NCBI RefSeq assembly: GCF_001639065.2
Contig: NZ_LQXO02000013.1
Span: 222,197 to 286,196 of the forward strand
Direction of reading: 5' to 3'
DNA length: 64,000 nucleotides
Origin: Vibrio barjaei
GTDB lineage: Bacteria > Pseudomonadota > Gammaproteobacteria > Enterobacterales > Vibrionaceae
The first letter of the stretch is position 1; the number at the start of each line of letters is the position of its first letter. Below are positions 36,669-44,310 of this stretch, piece by piece. The translations under genes and the position numbers were made by a program. Below the pieces are notes generated by a model. It searched no databases. It saw only the letters and a program-made list of their open reading frames with translations, and had not been told where the DNA came from.

Positions 36669-36754
36669 TGGTTAATTAAGTTTCAACTCATAGTGTTGTT
36701 TGGTGATAAAAAAATCCTACACTGATCACATAAATATAAAGGTAGGTTATGTAA

Positions 36755-37780
36755 ATGAGTGATAACTCCGATCAAAAGAAATCATCCCGTTCTAGCTTGG
36801 CAAAGATTCTCTTTCTACTGGTTTGTGCTGCAGTATTTGGTGCGCTGTATTGGTCATGGGTCTACGCAGATAGCCATCCTAGCACCGAGGATGCTTATGT
36901 TAGAGCGAAAATCCTCTCTGTTGCTCCTCAGGTTCAAGGACAGGTTGTCTCTGTTGAAGTAGCGGATTTTCAGCGCATCAACAAAGGCGACTTGCTGCTT
37001 AGAATTGACCAAAGACCATACTTACTTGCGGTAAAGCAAGCAAAAGCGTCATATCAGTTAGCAGTGCAGCAACATGACGTTGCTGATAAACAGGTGACGG
37101 AAGCGGTTGCTGGACTGGATGCAGCGCGAGCGAACTTGAGCGAAGCGCAGATCGAATACAAACGTACTGATTCACTGGTCACTCGCAAATTGGCGTCTCC
37201 ACAAGACTTGGATACGGCTAAGAACAAATTAGCCAATGCTCAGGCAAGCCTAGAGCAAGCAAGAGCTAATGTTGAGAAAGCTATCGCGAATAGAGGTGAG
37301 CAAGGTCTTGAAGCGGCCATCGTCCAACAAGCAGCAGCACAGTTGGCTCAGGCTGAACTTAACCTCAGTTATACCGACATTACTTCGCCAGTAGATGGAC
37401 TATCAGGAGAAGTTAGTGCACACGTAGGAACGGTTGTTTCTGTTGGCCAAACGCTGTTCCCAGTGATCATTGACAACAGCTACTGGGTTAGAGCTAACTT
37501 TAAGGAAACAGATCTCACTCACCTTAAACCAGGTCAGAAGGCTGAGATTAAAATCGACATGTATCCCGACTTGGTATGGAACGCGACGATAGAAAGTTTA
37601 TCGCCAGCCAGCGGTACCTCGTTTTCTCTTATGCCCCCTGAAAATGCGACAGGTAACTGGGTGAAAATCAAACAACGCTTCCCTGTGCGACTTAAATTGG
37701 ATGTGCCAGAAAACTCGCCTCAACTTCGTGTAGGTGCAAGTGTTGAAGTGACTGTCGACCTGAAAAGTGACTCGAAATGA
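36755..37780 (+). CDS. EmrA-type membrane fusion protein
   Basis: A 341-residue adaptor with an N-terminal membrane anchor (about residues 15-35) and the EmrA/HlyD order. The first lipoyl half has the motif STEDAYVRAKILSVAPQVQGQVVSVEV, then a coiled coil of about 110 residues rich in Ala and Gln. The second lipoyl half reads ITSPVDGLSGEVSAHVGTVVSVGQ, then the beta-barrel with VRANFKETDLTHLKPGQKAEIKID. The stop overlaps the start of the following MFS gene by 4 bases (ATGA). Together they should form a proton-driven exporter of hydrophobic drugs working with a TolC-type channel. Confidence 0.92.
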   Translation: MSDNSDQKKSSRSSLAKILFLLVCAAVFGALYWSWVYADSHPSTEDAYVRAKILSVAPQVQGQVVSVEVADFQRINKGDLLLRIDQRPYLLAVKQAKASYQLAVQQHDVADKQVTEAVAGLDAARANLSEAQIEYKRTDSLVTRKLASPQDLDTAKNKLANAQASLEQARANVEKAIANRGEQGLEAAIVQQAAAQLAQAELNLSYTDITSPVDGLSGEVSAHVGTVVSVGQTLFPVIIDNSYWVRANFKETDLTHLKPGQKAEIKIDMYPDLVWNATIESLSPASGTSFSLMPPENATGNWVKIKQRFPVRLKLDVPENSPQLRVGASVEVTVDLKSDSK

Positions 37781-39264
37781 GCAACCAAATCTCCGCTGAT
37801 AAACGAGGTATCGCTACTGTGGCGGTCATGTTGTCTGCCATCATGGTTTTAATCGATATGACAGTGGCAAATGTGTCACTGTCACATATGATGGGAGCTT
37901 TGGGGGCAACGGCGGACCAAATTACCTGGGTGTTAACGGGATACAGTATGGCGGAAGCGATCTTTATCCCTATGACTAGCTTCTGGGTATCGCGATTTGG
38001 TGAGCGTAAGGTGATGCTCGTGGCAGTTATCGGCTTTGTGATCGCGAGTGCACTGTGTGGCCAAGCCAGTTCCTTGGAAGAGATGGTGCTATTCCGGATT
38101 ATTCAAGGCGCGTTCGGTGCTTCGGTTATTCCTTTGGCGCAGTCTACTTTGGTTCAGATTTATCCATCTGAACAGAAGGGTAAAGCCATGGCCATTTTTT
38201 CAATTGGTATCCTGCTTGGGCCTATTCTCGGCCCTGTTGTTGGCGGTGTTATTACGGATAACCTCAACTGGCGTTGGATCTTCTATGTGAATTTGCCTTT
38301 TGGTTTGGTTTGTACCGCGCTTATCTATAAATACATTCACCTATCGAATAAATCTAAACCTAACTTTGATTGGTGGATCATTGGCTTTATGGCATTGGGT
38401 GTAGGTGCGCTGCAGTTTGTCCTCGATAAGGGTAATGACGAAGATTGGTTAGACTCTCGAATCATTCAAACCGCGATTGTTCTGTCTGTAATAGGCTTGA
38501 TTATGTGGGCGTATCGCAGTTGGAAAACCAAGAGTCCCATTGCACCTCTGTGGTTGTTGCGAGATAAGAACCTGATGGTGTCGTCGTTGATGATGGCAGT
38601 CGTTTCCATGGCCATGTTTGGATTGACCACTCAGCAGCCAATGTTCTTAGAAAGCCTACTGGACTATCCGGTTGCCACTACGGGTATGCTCATGGCTCCA
38701 AGAGGTCTTGCCTCCGCTTGTATGCTGATTCTGGTGATTCGACTGAATCCGCAGTTTGATCCGCGACTCAAGATAGTCTTTGGATTGACTTGCATTGGTA
38801 TCGGTTCATATCTCATGACTCTGTATTCGATGGAGATTGATACTTTCTGGATTGTTACGCCAAGCATTATTCAAGGCCTAGGCTTAGGTTTGACCTTCTC
38901 GACGTTATCGTCTCTGGCGTATCTGACATTACCAAGAGAAGAGTCGGTAGCGGGCGCTAGTATCTTTAACTTGTTCCGAACTATCGGTAGCTCATTTGGT
39001 ATCTCAATTGCCACCACTTACCAATACCGTGATAGCCAGCAGCAATGGCATGCGTTGAGTGAGGGGTTTAATACCTATAACCCTGCATTACAAAACTGGG
39101 CAGCATCGCAAGGTTTATCAATGACTGACCCATTGGCATTGCAACAGTATCAAATGATGCTGCACGAGCAATCTCAGATGGTTGCGTACGTTCATACGTT
39201 CCAATTGGTTGGTGTTATGTTTGTGATTATGATGCCGATGCTGATATTCATCCGTTCTAAGTAA
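37777..39264 (+). CDS. EmrB/QacA-type MFS multidrug transporter (DHA2, 14 TM)
   Basis: A 495-residue major facilitator with 14 hydrophobic segments. Family motifs are MVLIDMTVANVSLSHMMGALGAT near the N-terminus, the conserved arginine motif SRFGERKVML, RIIQGAFGASVIPLAQSTL and GPILGPVVGGVITDNLNWRWIFYVNLPFG (motif C). It is translationally coupled to the EmrA-type adaptor. The drug specificity is unknown. The region between this and the next gene contains a palindrome that probably belongs to the XRE regulator. Confidence 0.93.
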   Translation: MSNQISADKRGIATVAVMLSAIMVLIDMTVANVSLSHMMGALGATADQITWVLTGYSMAEAIFIPMTSFWVSRFGERKVMLVAVIGFVIASALCGQASSLEEMVLFRIIQGAFGASVIPLAQSTLVQIYPSEQKGKAMAIFSIGILLGPILGPVVGGVITDNLNWRWIFYVNLPFGLVCTALIYKYIHLSNKSKPNFDWWIIGFMALGVGALQFVLDKGNDEDWLDSRIIQTAIVLSVIGLIMWAYRSWKTKSPIAPLWLLRDKNLMVSSLMMAVVSMAMFGLTTQQPMFLESLLDYPVATTGMLMAPRGLASACMLILVIRLNPQFDPRLKIVFGLTCIGIGSYLMTLYSMEIDTFWIVTPSIIQGLGLGLTFSTLSSLAYLTLPREESVAGASIFNLFRTIGSSFGISIATTYQYRDSQQQWHALSEGFNTYNPALQNWAASQGLSMTDPLALQQYQMMLHEQSQMVAYVHTFQLVGVMFVIMMPMLIFIRSK

Positions 39265-39302
39265 CGGACCTGCTGCGAAGTCAATATTGCTAGATGCGAG
39301 TA

Positions 39303-39319
39303 TTTTCATAATACGAAAA
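39303..39319. promoter_or_regulatory. Palindrome upstream of XRE regulator gene
   Basis: TTTTCATA-A-TACGAAAA with one mismatched pair, 41 bases before the regulator start at 39361. It shares the core TTCATAATA-GAA with the site at 39783-39799, supporting binding by one protein, most simply the XRE regulator itself. Confidence 0.5.
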
Positions 39320-39360
39320 CTGAACTAATCTAGATGTACATTTAGCAAAAAGTGAGTGTT

Positions 39361-39774
39361 ATGGCGGAGCTAGAAACAGAAGGGTTTGAGTTCTATGGTG
39401 AAAGTGAACATCGCTTTAGAGCTATGCTAATAGAACGAATTGAAGCTTATATGGTTCATAACCGAATGACTAAGAATCAGGTCGCAGAGCTGGCTCAAAT
39501 CGGTAAAACTGCGTTTTACAGTAAAATGGATCGTGAGCAAGGCAGTGAGTTTACGATTAGAGACATCTTTCGTTTAGCCAAAGTATTTGATGTCAGCCTA
39601 TTGCAGATGTTTCCTGTAGACGAAATAGATCGTCAACATGGTGGAAAACTAGCTGTCCCTGCTAGTGTAATCAATATGATGGACACAATGATGTCGATGG
39701 ACAGTGAAGAAATCGAGTTATTATACGACTTAGTTGATGTGCTTAAGCGGCATAAGAAAATTGATAACCAATAG
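39361..39774 (+). CDS. XRE-type helix-turn-helix regulator
   Basis: A 137-residue regulator. The helix-turn-helix lies at about residues 24-75 (RIEAYMVHNRMTKNQVAELAQIGKTAFYSKMDRE, then FTIRDIFRLAKVFDVSLLQMF), and a short acidic C-terminal helix region (MDSEEIELLYDLVDVLKRHK) probably mediates dimerisation. In-frame GTG 39352 could add three residues. ATG 39361 is preferred since GTGAG precedes it by five bases. Similar palindromes flank the gene, one in its own promoter and one before the outer-membrane protein gene downstream, suggesting it controls both. Confidence 0.8.
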   Translation: MAELETEGFEFYGESEHRFRAMLIERIEAYMVHNRMTKNQVAELAQIGKTAFYSKMDREQGSEFTIRDIFRLAKVFDVSLLQMFPVDEIDRQHGGKLAVPASVINMMDTMMSMDSEEIELLYDLVDVLKRHKKIDNQ

Positions 39775-39782
39775 CACTTAGT

Positions 39783-39799
39783 GTGTTCATAATATGAAA
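39783..39799. promoter_or_regulatory. Palindrome upstream of outer-membrane protein gene
   Basis: TGTTCATA-A-TATGAAAA, containing the perfect 13-base palindrome TTCATAATATGAA (39785-39797). It lies about 100 bases before the start at 39898 and is the partner of the site at 39303-39319. Confidence 0.5.
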
Positions 39800-39897
39800 A
39801 TACGCCTATATTAGTCTTCATATTTTGTTGTTCCGATTATGAATAATACGTCTTGCTGATTCAAAGGCGACTCATTCATAAACTAGGAAACATTAAT

Positions 39898-40404
39898 ATG
39901 AAAGCTATCCAGAAAATACTGCTTCTTGGCTCTACAATATGTGCGTTACCCTCAATGGCACACGGCATCTATTTGGGTGCGAGCGTAGGCTATGGAAATC
40001 AAGAAAATCAAATTGAAAACTTCAGCTCTGGCACTGGATTTTTGCAGGCTGGTTTTAAATTTAACGACAATATTTCAGCCGAATACCGTTTTGGAGGCGT
40101 TGATGAGAACAGTAGCGAGTTAAACTTAAGTTCGTATAGCAGCGTTTATTTACGTGGTAGCTATGAGTTGAAAGAGAACATTGAAATCTATGGCTTACTC
40201 GGCGTAACACAAGCGAGGGTGAGTGGTTATATCTCAGGTGATTACAGCAGTAATATTCGAAATATTAGTAGCCCAAGTTACGGGATTGGTGCTCGCTATG
40301 CTGTATCAGATAACATTGGTTTAATGGCAGAGTATGTCGCGGTCGCTACGAGTCGAGATTACTCATTATCTGCAGTCCACTTCGGTGCAGATTATAGATT
40401 CTAG
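39898..40404 (+). CDS. Outer-membrane beta-barrel protein, OmpA/Opa-like fold
   Basis: A 168-residue exported protein with a signal peptide (MKAIQKILLLGSTICALPSM, cleavage near AHG, residue 23) and an eight-strand-type barrel pattern: IYLGASVGYGNQ, TGFLQAGFKFNDNISAEYRFGG, SVYLRGSYELKENIEIYGLLGVTQ, SPSYGIGARYAVSDNIGLMAEYV, FGADYRF at the end. This is the general outer_membrane beta-barrel (OMP_b-brl) class. ATG 39898 has AGGAAAC upstream and begins the signal peptide. It probably depends on the preceding XRE regulator, given the shared palindrome. Confidence 0.78.
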   Translation: MKAIQKILLLGSTICALPSMAHGIYLGASVGYGNQENQIENFSSGTGFLQAGFKFNDNISAEYRFGGVDENSSELNLSSYSSVYLRGSYELKENIEIYGLLGVTQARVSGYISGDYSSNIRNISSPSYGIGARYAVSDNIGLMAEYVAVATSRDYSLSAVHFGADYRF

Positions 40405-40486
40405 AAAATAGAATGAAGGAAACAGAGTGCAGGGATTGCACTTAATCCAATGATTAAAGATCGCTTTTCATGGGGTTAAGGTATTG

Positions 40487-41083
40487 TCACTCAACTCTAA
40501 ATACACTGCCTAAAAATACATCATTAACTAGGGCTTGTGTTTGTGCTTGTGAACAATTGGTTGAATGAATATAGGTCTTTATCCCCATAATCTGAATCTG
40601 AAGGTGTTGCGCTAGTCGCATAGGAGAGAGTTCTTGATTGACCTCTCCGAGGGATTGGGCTTCGGCAATAATTTCAGCAAACTTGGCTTCATTTTTTCTA
40701 AGTGAGTAACGCGCAAGTTCTAATAATTCTTCATTTTCTTCGGTAAGTTCTGCGACGGTTTTAGCCAACATACACATAGCGTTAGGGTTATTCACACTGC
40801 AAGGCTGCACAGACTGTAAGATAAAGGCCTTAAGTCCTTGAATAGGTGAAGAAAACTGCTTTACGAGATCGTCTAAACGAGCTTGTCCTTGAGTCGAATA
40901 ATGCTCGATCGCTGCTTTAAACAAGCCTTCCTTGCTACCAAACTCTGCATAAATACTCCCCGGGCGCATATCGATAGCATCTTGCAGGCAACGCATTGAT
41001 GTGGCGTGGAATCCTTTTTCCCAATAAAGCAACATGGCTTTATGGATAACTTCACTACGATTAAATTTTGCTGGTTTGGCCAT
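40487..41083 (-). CDS. TetR-family repressor
   Basis: A 198-residue TetR/AcrR regulator. The helix-turn-helix is at about residues 9-55 (RSEVIHKAMLLYWEKGFHATSMRCLQDAIDMRPGSIYAEFGSKEGLFKAAIEHY). The ligand domain holds three cysteines (QPCSVNNPNAMCML and TNCSQ), which could sense electrophiles or oxidants. A perfect long palindrome lies 13 bases upstream of its start, and its core TTGAAC-N4-GTTCAA recurs before yghU (44262-44277). It is therefore likely to repress itself and the glutathione-type enzyme YghU. Confidence 0.88.
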   Translation of the reverse strand: MAKPAKFNRSEVIHKAMLLYWEKGFHATSMRCLQDAIDMRPGSIYAEFGSKEGLFKAAIEHYSTQGQARLDDLVKQFSSPIQGLKAFILQSVQPCSVNNPNAMCMLAKTVAELTEENEELLELARYSLRKNEAKFAEIIAEAQSLGEVNQELSPMRLAQHLQIQIMGIKTYIHSTNCSQAQTQALVNDVFLGSVFRVE

Positions 41084-41095
41084 AACGGAAGAAAT

Positions 41096-41127
41096 CTATA
41101 CTGTTGAACGACTGTTCAACAGTATAG
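41096..41127. promoter_or_regulatory. Perfect 14+14 palindrome, TetR operator
   Basis: CTATACTGTTGAAC (41096-41109), GACT, GTTCAACAGTATAG (41114-41127): perfect 14-base arms. It lies immediately upstream of the TetR-family gene, where binding would block transcription. The inner core TTGAAC-N4-GTTCAA is repeated upstream of yghU. Confidence 0.75.
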
Positions 41128-41163
41128 CAGGCAGAGAAGAAATTAAGAAAGCAGGCAAAATAA

Positions 41164-41183
41164 AGGCTGCATATGAGCAGCCT
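41164..41183 (-). terminator. Terminator after uspA
   Basis: AGGCTGC (41164-41170), loop ATATGA, GCAGCCT (41177-41183). On the minus strand the stem is followed by TTTATTTTGC. It lies 31 bases past the uspA stop. Confidence 0.8.
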
Positions 41184-41213
41184 AGCGAGGTATGTATGCC
41201 CTTGAATTTGACT

Positions 41214-41639
41214 TTATTCTTCAAGTGGCACAACAAGAACATCCACTGGTGACGTATTAATAAGTTGTCGAGAGCTTGAAACAATTTTACTCCAAAAATC
41301 ATGATGATGGCCGCAAATAATGAGGTCAAACCCATGCTCGGCAATGGCGCTCTTTAGTTTATCTCCCAAGTCACCAGTACCCACAATGAAGTGCTTAACC
41401 GGACATTTGGCGTACTCGGCAAACTCATGCAGTTGGTCCATGGTTTCTAAATGAAGTGGTCGCTGATCTGGGTTGAGTCTGATATCAACTAGTTCAGGAT
41501 AAATTTCTCCATGGGTGCCATCAACGTGTATCAATGACACATCCGCATCCAGAAGCTCGGATAGAAAAACGGCTCTATCTATTAACACGTGGCTCTCTTT
41601 GGAAAGCTCTACTGCTACTAGTATATGTTTGTACTTCAT
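41214..41639 (-). CDS. uspA: Universal stress protein UspA
   Basis: A 141-residue UspA-family protein. It begins MKYKHILVAVELSKESHVLIDRAV and contains SLIHVDG, GTGDLGDKLKSAI and the very characteristic DLIICGHHHDFWSKIVSSSRQLINTSPVDVLVVPL. These agree closely with E. coli UspA (144 residues), a cytoplasmic protein made in response to starvation and other stress, which does not bind ATP in the MJ0577 manner. An ATG two codons further upstream (41645) is also possible. Transcribed alone. Confidence 0.92.
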   Translation of the reverse strand: MKYKHILVAVELSKESHVLIDRAVFLSELLDADVSLIHVDGTHGEIYPELVDIRLNPDQRPLHLETMDQLHEFAEYAKCPVKHFIVGTGDLGDKLKSAIAEHGFDLIICGHHHDFWSKIVSSSRQLINTSPVDVLVVPLEE

Positions 41640-41951
41640 AACCATGCCCTCACGTTGTAAGTCTTATTACTAGCATAGTCCTATGTTATTCAAAATGTTG
41701 TCGATGAGATCGCGGATTGAAGAGAAAATAAGCAGAGCAGGTTTGAATCTTGACCGTTTTAGTATTGTGGATTTAATTGTCCATAATGTCTGGATCGTTT
41801 GGTTCTTTTTCTTCGCCTTTAATACGCCTAACCTACACCTCATCAACAAGCTTGGCTTAAGGGTTAGAGTAGCGGTTTACGGTGCTGAAACTCACCGAAA
41901 AAGCATAATTCCCCCAAGCTATTAGAGATTCTAATAAGTGGAGAGAGCACA
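41640..41951. other. Intergenic region between uspA and nitroreductase
   Basis: 312 bases that hold the two divergent promoters. An 80-codon plus-strand frame (41683-41925) is present, but it lacks a ribosome-binding site, has no recognisable domain and would include an odd WFFFFAF run. It is not called. No strong palindrome was seen. Confidence 0.5.
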
Positions 41952-42611
41952 GTGACTCATCAAATCATAAAAGACCTAAACAACCGCTATACAGCTAAAA
42001 AATACGACGCGGCTAAACGTATTTCTGCGGAAGATATGGAAGTCATTAAAGAAGCGATTCGCCTTTCTGCATCTTCAATTAACTCACAGCCTTGGAAGTT
42101 TATTGTGATTGAAAGTGATGAAGCTAAGCAGCGCTTTCACGATACGTTCGCCAACATGCATCAGTTCAATCAACCGCATGCCAAAGAAGCGTCACATACG
42201 ATTTTGTTTGCGCATAACCCACACTTCACCAAAGACGACTATAAGAAAGTGGTGGATGTAGAGGTTACTTCCGGTCACCTGCCTGCAGAAATGTTTGACC
42301 AAATGTTGAATGGCGCGTTTGGCTTTGCGGAGCTGAATACCGATGAAAATGGTTACAACGGCCAGTGGACCAAAGCACAAACGTATATTGCACTGGGCAA
42401 CCTTTTACACACTCTAGCGCGTATGGGGATTGCGTCTACTCCGATGGAAGGTGTCGATTCTGCGTTGATCGGTGACATCTTTAAAGATGAATTGGGCGGT
42501 TATGTGTGCGACTTTGCTTTAGCTCTTGGTTACCACAAAGATGGTGAAGACTACAACTACGGCTTACCGAAGGCGCGCTTAGCCCAAGAAGACATCATTA
42601 CGGTACTTTAA
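41952..42611 (+). CDS. NAD(P)H-dependent nitroreductase, NfsB-like
   Basis: A 219-residue flavoprotein of the nitroreductase family, close in length to E. coli NfsB (217). It has NRYTAKKYDAAKRI, the FMN-contacting SASSINSQPWKFIVIES, and near the end the GMASTPMEG-type segment (here RMGIASTPMEGVDSAL) and ALGYHKDGEDYNYGLPKARL. It reduces nitroaromatics, quinones or similar compounds with FMN. The start is GTG 41952, with GGAGAGAG about 6 bases upstream. It is followed by a terminator. Its neighbourhood (TetR, UspA, YghU) suggests a stress or electrophile response role. Confidence 0.9.
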   Translation: MTHQIIKDLNNRYTAKKYDAAKRISAEDMEVIKEAIRLSASSINSQPWKFIVIESDEAKQRFHDTFANMHQFNQPHAKEASHTILFAHNPHFTKDDYKKVVDVEVTSGHLPAEMFDQMLNGAFGFAELNTDENGYNGQWTKAQTYIALGNLLHTLARMGIASTPMEGVDSALIGDIFKDELGGYVCDFALALGYHKDGEDYNYGLPKARLAQEDIITVL

Positions 42612-42629
42612 GATAATGTAGTGTATCCA

Positions 42630-42655
42630 AACGGCCGTCCTATGACGGTCGTTTT
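42630..42655 (+). terminator. Terminator after nitroreductase
   Basis: AACGGCCGTC (42630-42639), loop CTAT, GACGGTCGTT (42644-42653) with one G-T pair, then T-run to 42655. Confidence 0.85.
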
Positions 42656-42848
42656 TCGTTGCACCCTACCTTCTACTTTCTTGTTTTACATTCTAAATGT
42701 GAGCAACTATTTCTACCGCGTTACGCCTGCGTCAATTCTGCTCAAGTGTTATTCAGCACTGTGAAATATAGGTCAAGCCTATAGATCGCTAACAATATAT
42801 TGAAATTGCTAACTTACTTTGGCGGCTTTTACAAGCAGTGGAACAGTA

Positions 42849-43235
42849 ATGAAAAAACGTATCAAACTACTTTTAGTCATTGCACTATTTTCGGTATCAA
42901 TGGCTAACGCAGACACCGGTATTGGCTTATTCGTTGGTGACCCTTATTGGGGGCTCGATGTGAAACATAATGATTTACGTTTTAACGTCAGCCTCGACGA
43001 TAAAATGGGCTTTGGTGTCAACAAAGTTTTTGGCATACAGAATACACCGATTTATTTTTTCGCAGGTGGACACTATGTGAATCGCAATAGTCGTTATATC
43101 GCCTTTACACCGGGAATCGGAGCGGAATTTAGAGTGAAGCCTGTGGGGTTTTATGTGGACGTGACCCCTGCGATCTATTTGGATCAATTTGATATAGAGC
43201 TTGAGGCCAGAGCAGGTTTTAGGGTGTATTTCTAA
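42849..43235 (+). CDS. Small exported barrel-like protein
   Basis: A 128-residue protein with a signal peptide (cleavage near ANA, residue 22) followed by short amphipathic strands (IGLFVGDPYWGLDVK, DLRFNVSL, IYFFAGGHYV, FYVDVTPAIYLDQF) and a terminal phenylalanine (FRVYF). It is the same size class as the protein at 5146-5547 and may be an outer-membrane or periplasmic barrel. The frame is open from 42819, but ATG 42849 starts the signal peptide. Family unknown. Transcribed alone. Confidence 0.65.
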   Translation: MKKRIKLLLVIALFSVSMANADTGIGLFVGDPYWGLDVKHNDLRFNVSLDDKMGFGVNKVFGIQNTPIYFFAGGHYVNRNSRYIAFTPGIGAEFRVKPVGFYVDVTPAIYLDQFDIELEARAGFRVYF

Positions 43236-43253
43236 TTATCAAAATACAAACAG

Positions 43254-43283
43254 AAGAGCGAGAACTGGGCAGAACTCGCTCTT
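43254..43283. terminator. Hairpin between convergent genes
   Basis: AAGAGCGAG (43254-43262), 12-base loop, CTCGCTCTT (43275-43283), then AAATTT. Perfect 9-base stem between the ends of the small exported protein gene and yghU. Confidence 0.65.
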
Positions 43284-43304
43284 AAATTTAGTCAGTGACG
43301 CTAT

Positions 43305-44165
43305 TTATTTAGGTTGCTTCGCCAATACTGCATCAATATCAGCAGCGCTATGACGTTCAGCGAGTGTTTCCCATTCTTCGCCCCAAGAGCGGTTAACGAT
43401 TCGACCACGTTGAACGGCTGGGCGCGCTGCGATGTCTTTAGCCCAGCGAATGAGGTTTGGATAGCTTTCTACGTCTAAAAACTCAGCGGCATTGTATTGG
43501 TTGTTAATCACTAGATTGCCATACCAAGGCCAGGTCGCAATATCAGCAATGCTATATTCGTCACCACCAAGGTATTGATTCTCAGCGAGCCTAGCGTCTA
43601 ATAAATGTAACTGGCGTTTTGTTTCCATAGTGAAACGGTTGATCGGGTATTCGAATTTTTCTGGTGCGTAAGCGTAGAAGTGACCGAAACCGCCACCAAG
43701 ATAAGGGGCTGAGCCTTGAAGCCAGAATAACCAGTTCATCGCTTCAACGCGCTTAGCAGGATCGGTAGGCAGTAAGGCTCCGAACTTCTCTGCTAAATAG
43801 AGTAGGATGTTACCCGATTCAAATACTCGCACAGGTGTCTGTGCTGAACGGTCGAGCAGTGCTGGGATCTTTGAGTTTGGATTAACGTCTACAAAGCCAG
43901 AGCCAAATTGATCGCCTTCACCAATGTTGATTAAGTAAGCGTCGTATTCAGCGTCAGATTTACCCAGAGCAAGCAGCTCTTCGAGCATGATGGTAACCTT
44001 CTGCCCATTTGGTGTGGCCAGAGAGTAAAGCTGTAGCGCATGTTCTCCTACCGGCAGAGCCTGTTCATGGCGCGCTCCAGAGTCCGGCCTATTAATGCTA
44101 GCCCATTGGCCGCCGCTTTCACTGTCGTTAGTCCAAACTTTAGGTGGGATATATTCGTTACTCAT
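43305..44165 (-). CDS. yghU: Glutathione-dependent disulfide-bond oxidoreductase YghU
   Basis: A 286-residue member of the Nu-class glutathione transferase family (E. coli YghU 288). The N-terminal extension YIPPKVWTNDSESGGQWASINRP is diagnostic. It is followed by the thioredoxin-like domain with LYSLATPNGQKVTIMLEEL and VNPNSKIPALLD, and a helical C-terminal domain with PYLGGGFGHFYAYAPEKFEYPI and SIADIATWPWYGNL. It uses glutathione to reduce disulphides or peroxides. The 16-base site at 44262-44277, matching the core of the TetR operator, suggests repression by the TetR protein encoded 2 kb away. Confidence 0.93.
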   Translation of the reverse strand: MSNEYIPPKVWTNDSESGGQWASINRPDSGARHEQALPVGEHALQLYSLATPNGQKVTIMLEELLALGKSDAEYDAYLINIGEGDQFGSGFVDVNPNSKIPALLDRSAQTPVRVFESGNILLYLAEKFGALLPTDPAKRVEAMNWLFWLQGSAPYLGGGFGHFYAYAPEKFEYPINRFTMETKRQLHLLDARLAENQYLGGDEYSIADIATWPWYGNLVINNQYNAAEFLDVESYPNLIRWAKDIAARPAVQRGRIVNRSWGEEWETLAERHSAADIDAVLAKQPK

Positions 44166-44261
44166 AGCATCTCCTAATGCATTGAATGGAAGCCTTTTAG
44201 CTTCATCAGAATTCGACTTGATAGAAAAATCCTAACTCGTTTTTATTGGTATCGCAAACAT

Positions 44262-44277
44262 TTTGAACAATCGTTCA
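44262..44277. promoter_or_regulatory. TetR-type operator core upstream of yghU
   Basis: TTGAAC, AATC, GTTCAA: the same inverted hexamers and spacing as the centre of the palindrome at 41096-41127. It lies about 97 bases before the yghU start. Confidence 0.6.
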
Positions 44278-44310
44278 ATTATATTATATGACGAGAAAGT
44301 TGATGGTCTT

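Larger units (their letters stand above)
36260..36754. other. Divergent promoter region between two efflux operons
   Basis: 495 bases without a supported gene. A 64-codon minus-strand frame inside (36289-36483) has no ribosome-binding site and unconvincing composition. Two clear palindromes stand out: TTTTACA-AG-TGTAAAA at 36402-36417, nearer the adaptor-RND operon, and CTTTTGCA-ATC-TGCAAAAG at 36650-36668, nearer the EmrAB-type operon. Each could be an operator. No dedicated regulator gene lies beside these pumps. Confidence 0.55.

Noticed and set aside
41683..41925. 80-codon plus-strand frame between uspA and the nitroreductase
   Set aside because: No ribosome-binding site, no recognised domain and an unlikely aromatic run; lies in a divergent promoter region.
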